18,776 bases of DNA from Bremia lactucae (lineage: Eukaryota > Oomycota > Peronosporomycetes > Peronosporales > Peronosporaceae), in the NCBI RefSeq assembly GCF_004359215.1, contig NC_090617.1:1763524-1782299 (forward strand). The letters are read 5' to 3'. The position numbers and the translations under genes were made by a program. Positions 16,561-18,776 of this stretch are shown here, piece by piece (the first letter of the stretch is position 1; each line of letters opens with the position of its first letter). The notes under the pieces were generated by a model. That model did no database searches and was not told where the DNA came from. It saw only the letters and a program-made list of their open reading frames with translations.

Positions 16561-18548
16561 CAGCATGGCGATACAGTGCGATACTTGGGGTATGCAGTTG
16601 GAACAGGACATCTCACCGGTGCAAACTGGGCGGCGCGCATTCGAAACGTACAACGTCGACTCGTGACAGCAACTCAGCTCGCAACCAGCGTCGAAACCAA
16701 AGTATTACTTCTGAACGTCATCATGCTCCCAGCAGTGCTGTTCACGGCGGCAGTCTTTGATACACCATCATAGGCGGCACAACAGCTGCGCAACCTTCAG
16801 AAGCAATTTCTATGGAACGATTCCACCAGCACGGAAGTAAGCCGCCATGCAATTAACCCAGCGCTGTTATACACGCCTAAACTGGCGGGCGGGGTCGGTT
16901 TGGCCTCTATTCGCATTGCGTGCAAGACGCAGCGGATTCAACATGCTATTCTATGGTTAATTCAACGCAAAGACATCTATTTTAGCGCATGGCAGGCATG
17001 GGCATTTCGTGATTCGGCGCCGGCATGGACAGCAGGCGTGTCGCCCTGCCGGGAAACAGCGCGGCGGCCCAAGAGCCCCGGTGACAGCCTTCGGCAATTA
17101 CTAGGTCCCTTGCTGAGTCCATCACTACCGGCTCAGGTGGGAGAGCAGCAGCAGTACATACGTGCGCTTACCAGCCTGACATCGGAGGCGATAAGTTGGA
17201 CGACACCGGATGAATGGGTGGTTGAGCTCTCTCGACCAGTCATGCCCTTGCCATCGGTCATGACACTAGAAGAATGCGGCTTTCTGGCCCACGTACTCTT
17301 GGGCGGACAATCCATGGATTTCAGACCAGCAGGGCAACGTCTTGTCAGCACGGAAGTACGACAAAATTCGGCCCTGCCCCATAGCGGATCTCCAAGTGCA
17401 GAGGATAGGCGTTCGTCATTCAGACGTTAGGGGCGACGACACATCAACAGACCAAGCTGCGACGCTGGGGCATAGCGATTTTGCTCAGCGCTCCGGGTTT
17501 GGGCCACGGGGAACGACTTCAAGTCCGGCCGAACTTCGTGTCACGCCACCCACTACATCTCACTCATGCATATATGTGGGATTATATCGCGACGGGCCAC
17601 ATCCGGGGGGTTGAGATACCTACTGATCCAGGCCAGCGGGGTGTGATCGAACTGGAGCAACAGAGCAATGGAATCCATGTGATACTTGCGACAACCAACA
17701 CCGAGGATCGGTTCACGGCAGTCGACTGCCAGCGGCTACGAAGGGCTCAGGATGCTGGGGGTATCGTCTTTCAAGCGCATCCGCTCCTTCATGTATTTCC
17801 ATGGAGCGTACCAGATTCTGTTGCCAACAGACACGTAGTTTTGGCGCTCAAGAAACAAGCATTTCAGCGGTGCATAGGATCAAAACATTCACTGCGAACA
17901 ACTATGCAGGGGCTCCGGGTCGCTGCGCAAAAGAGTGCATGGCAATACGCGGCGTTACAGCAGACACCACGAGCATTATGGGACCATGGCCGCGTGCTCA
18001 CGAAGTACCAAGTCTGGATCGTGTATCGAGTGGCCGTAGGGCAATTAAATCTCTACCATGTAGAACGGACACGCGACAACAACTGTCGTAAGCTTCAATG
18101 TTGTGGAATCAAAGAGACGATGGAACATGTTTTTTGGGCATGTCCATGCGCGCAAGCATACTGGTAGAAGCTCATCTGCCACTGGACTAGAGAACGATGG
18201 GCGCTTGGACGTCTTCAGGGCTCCCTAGCCAGCAGTTCCAGCCGACAAGCACCAGGGCCATCCACGGTGATCCGCGAACAGCTCAACCGTGCTTACCCAG
18301 ACGAGGAGGCGGCCGCATACATCGCCGTGTGGCAGCAACTTTGGATTATCCTGAGCAGCATCTGCATTGCTAGCTTGTGGCTACATAGAAACCGAGTGGT
18401 GTTCCAGCAAGCGACCCTGACCATAGAGAGCAGCGTCCAGGAGTTGCGGAAAACCGGAATGAGACAATTTCGTGCGATAGGAGAGCGCGAGAGCCGACAG
18501 ATACGTCCATCAACGGTACACGCCTGCTGCTATGTCAGCGCATCATAG
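16561..18548 (+). pseudogene. LINE ORF2 C-terminal part with zinc-binding motif
   Basis: Reading continues through frames: [20 protein letters not shown], a stop at 16771-16773, then LRNLQKQFLWN and LLYTPKLAGGVGLASIRIA. Next come the long open pieces SLTSEAISWTTPDEWVVELS and THAYMWDYIATGHIRGVEIP. Near the end YQVWIVYRVAVGQLNLYHVE leads to a zinc-binding motif (CCG, then METMEH-like KETMEHVFWACPCAQAYW; 18084-18155) typical of the LINE C-terminus (zf-RVT). A TAG at 18165-18167 interrupts it. A final hydrophobic helix, WIILSSICIASLWLHRNRVV, and a stop at about 18546 close it. It would bind RNA and the target site. At least five breaks. Confidence 0.75.
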
Positions 18549-18776
18549 CGCGACAACCCCAAGAGCCGTCACCGCTGGTGGCTAGCCCCGTACAATTACC
18601 GGACTCGACCGAAAAACCGGCGTTGCTAACCAGGCTAAGGATATACCAGACATCTTGCAAACCATAACTACGTTAAATAGAATTGTCTGCTTTTCTCTGA
18701 TTCACGCTGTCATTAGATATTACCTAATCCCGCTGATTTCTGAGTAAGAATTCGCAAAAGCTCTTTGTAATTATTT
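18549..18776. other. LINE 3' flank, nothing recognised
   Basis: No reading frame or motif is seen. The first part is probably LINE 3' UTR, but no poly(A) run, simple-repeat tail or target-site duplication can be pointed to. Confidence 0.4.

Larger units (their letters stand above)
13117..18548 (+). mobile_element. Decayed LINE ORF2 (N-terminal region, endonuclease, RT, zinc motif)
   Basis: The plus strand carries a nearly full-length ORF2 of an oomycete non-LTR retrotransposon. It has a roughly 400-residue N-terminal region, an AP-type endonuclease, a linker, reverse transcriptase, a long connection and a C-terminal zinc-binding motif. An active protein would nick the target and copy the RNA at the nick. 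Many stops and frameshifts, and at least two deletions in the RT, inactivate it. No poly(A) or simple-repeat tail is recognised after 18548, so the 3' end of the element is not defined. It starts head to head with ORF1 on the other strand. Confidence 0.8.

Noticed and set aside
11298..18600. The 12-mer CAATTACCGGAC present at about 11298 and about 18589
   Set aside because: A shared 12-mer is expected by chance several times in a window of this size; the flanks do not match, so it is not an element-end repeat.
1..18776. tRNA, rRNA, CRISPR array or bacterial operon features
   Set aside because: No clover-leaf with a CCA-type stem, no regularly spaced repeats and no rRNA cores were seen; introns and retroelements indicate a eukaryote.

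Overview
The window looks like nuclear DNA from an oomycete, probably one of the Peronosporales. Three things point there: a near-consensus oomycete initiator (Inr) 13 nt upstream of the nucleotide-sugar transporter ATG, small GT-AG introns in the neighbouring gene, and retroelement remains of the Ty3/gypsy and LINE kinds common in these genomes. This assignment comes from reading alone, without a database search.

Layout. Positions 1-4382 hold a decayed Ty3/gypsy retrotransposon read on the minus strand: a 5' LTR candidate at 3857-4382, gag at about 3823-2679, protease around 2400-2100, and reverse transcriptase from about 1729 down to a 100-N assembly gap (299-398). Beyond the gap (1-298) lies a second, better preserved copy of part of gag. 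Positions 4383-5809 have no recognisable gene; they contain a degenerate LTR-like stretch (about 4990-5285) and AT-rich DNA. Positions 5810-9583 are the only clearly intact host genes, two in tandem on the minus strand: a four-exon gene for a 653-residue WW / dysferlin-domain / coiled-coil protein, and a single-exon gene for a 429-residue nucleotide-sugar transporter of the SLC35 type. Positions 9613-10281 show no convincing gene. Positions 10282-10688 are an LTR-like repeat rich in perfect hairpins and apparently truncated at its right end.

Positions 10690-18548 are occupied by decayed non-LTR (LINE) coding sequence in an unusual arrangement. The Gag-like ORF1, with a CCHC zinc knuckle and an OTU-type cysteine protease signature, reads leftward on the minus strand. 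The ORF2 protein (a long N-terminal region, AP-type endonuclease, reverse transcriptase and C-terminal zinc-binding motif) reads rightward on the plus strand. The two start head to head and their open frames overlap at about 13117-13235. This is the most interesting part of the window. It could be an ambisense element, a twin-priming inversion, or two separate insertions back to back. Both ORFs carry many stops, frameshifts and deletions, so this copy is dead.

The two host genes have no obvious shared pathway: one is a probable Golgi/ER transporter, the other a probable membrane- or protein-binding scaffold. They sit as a small gene island between transposon graveyards.
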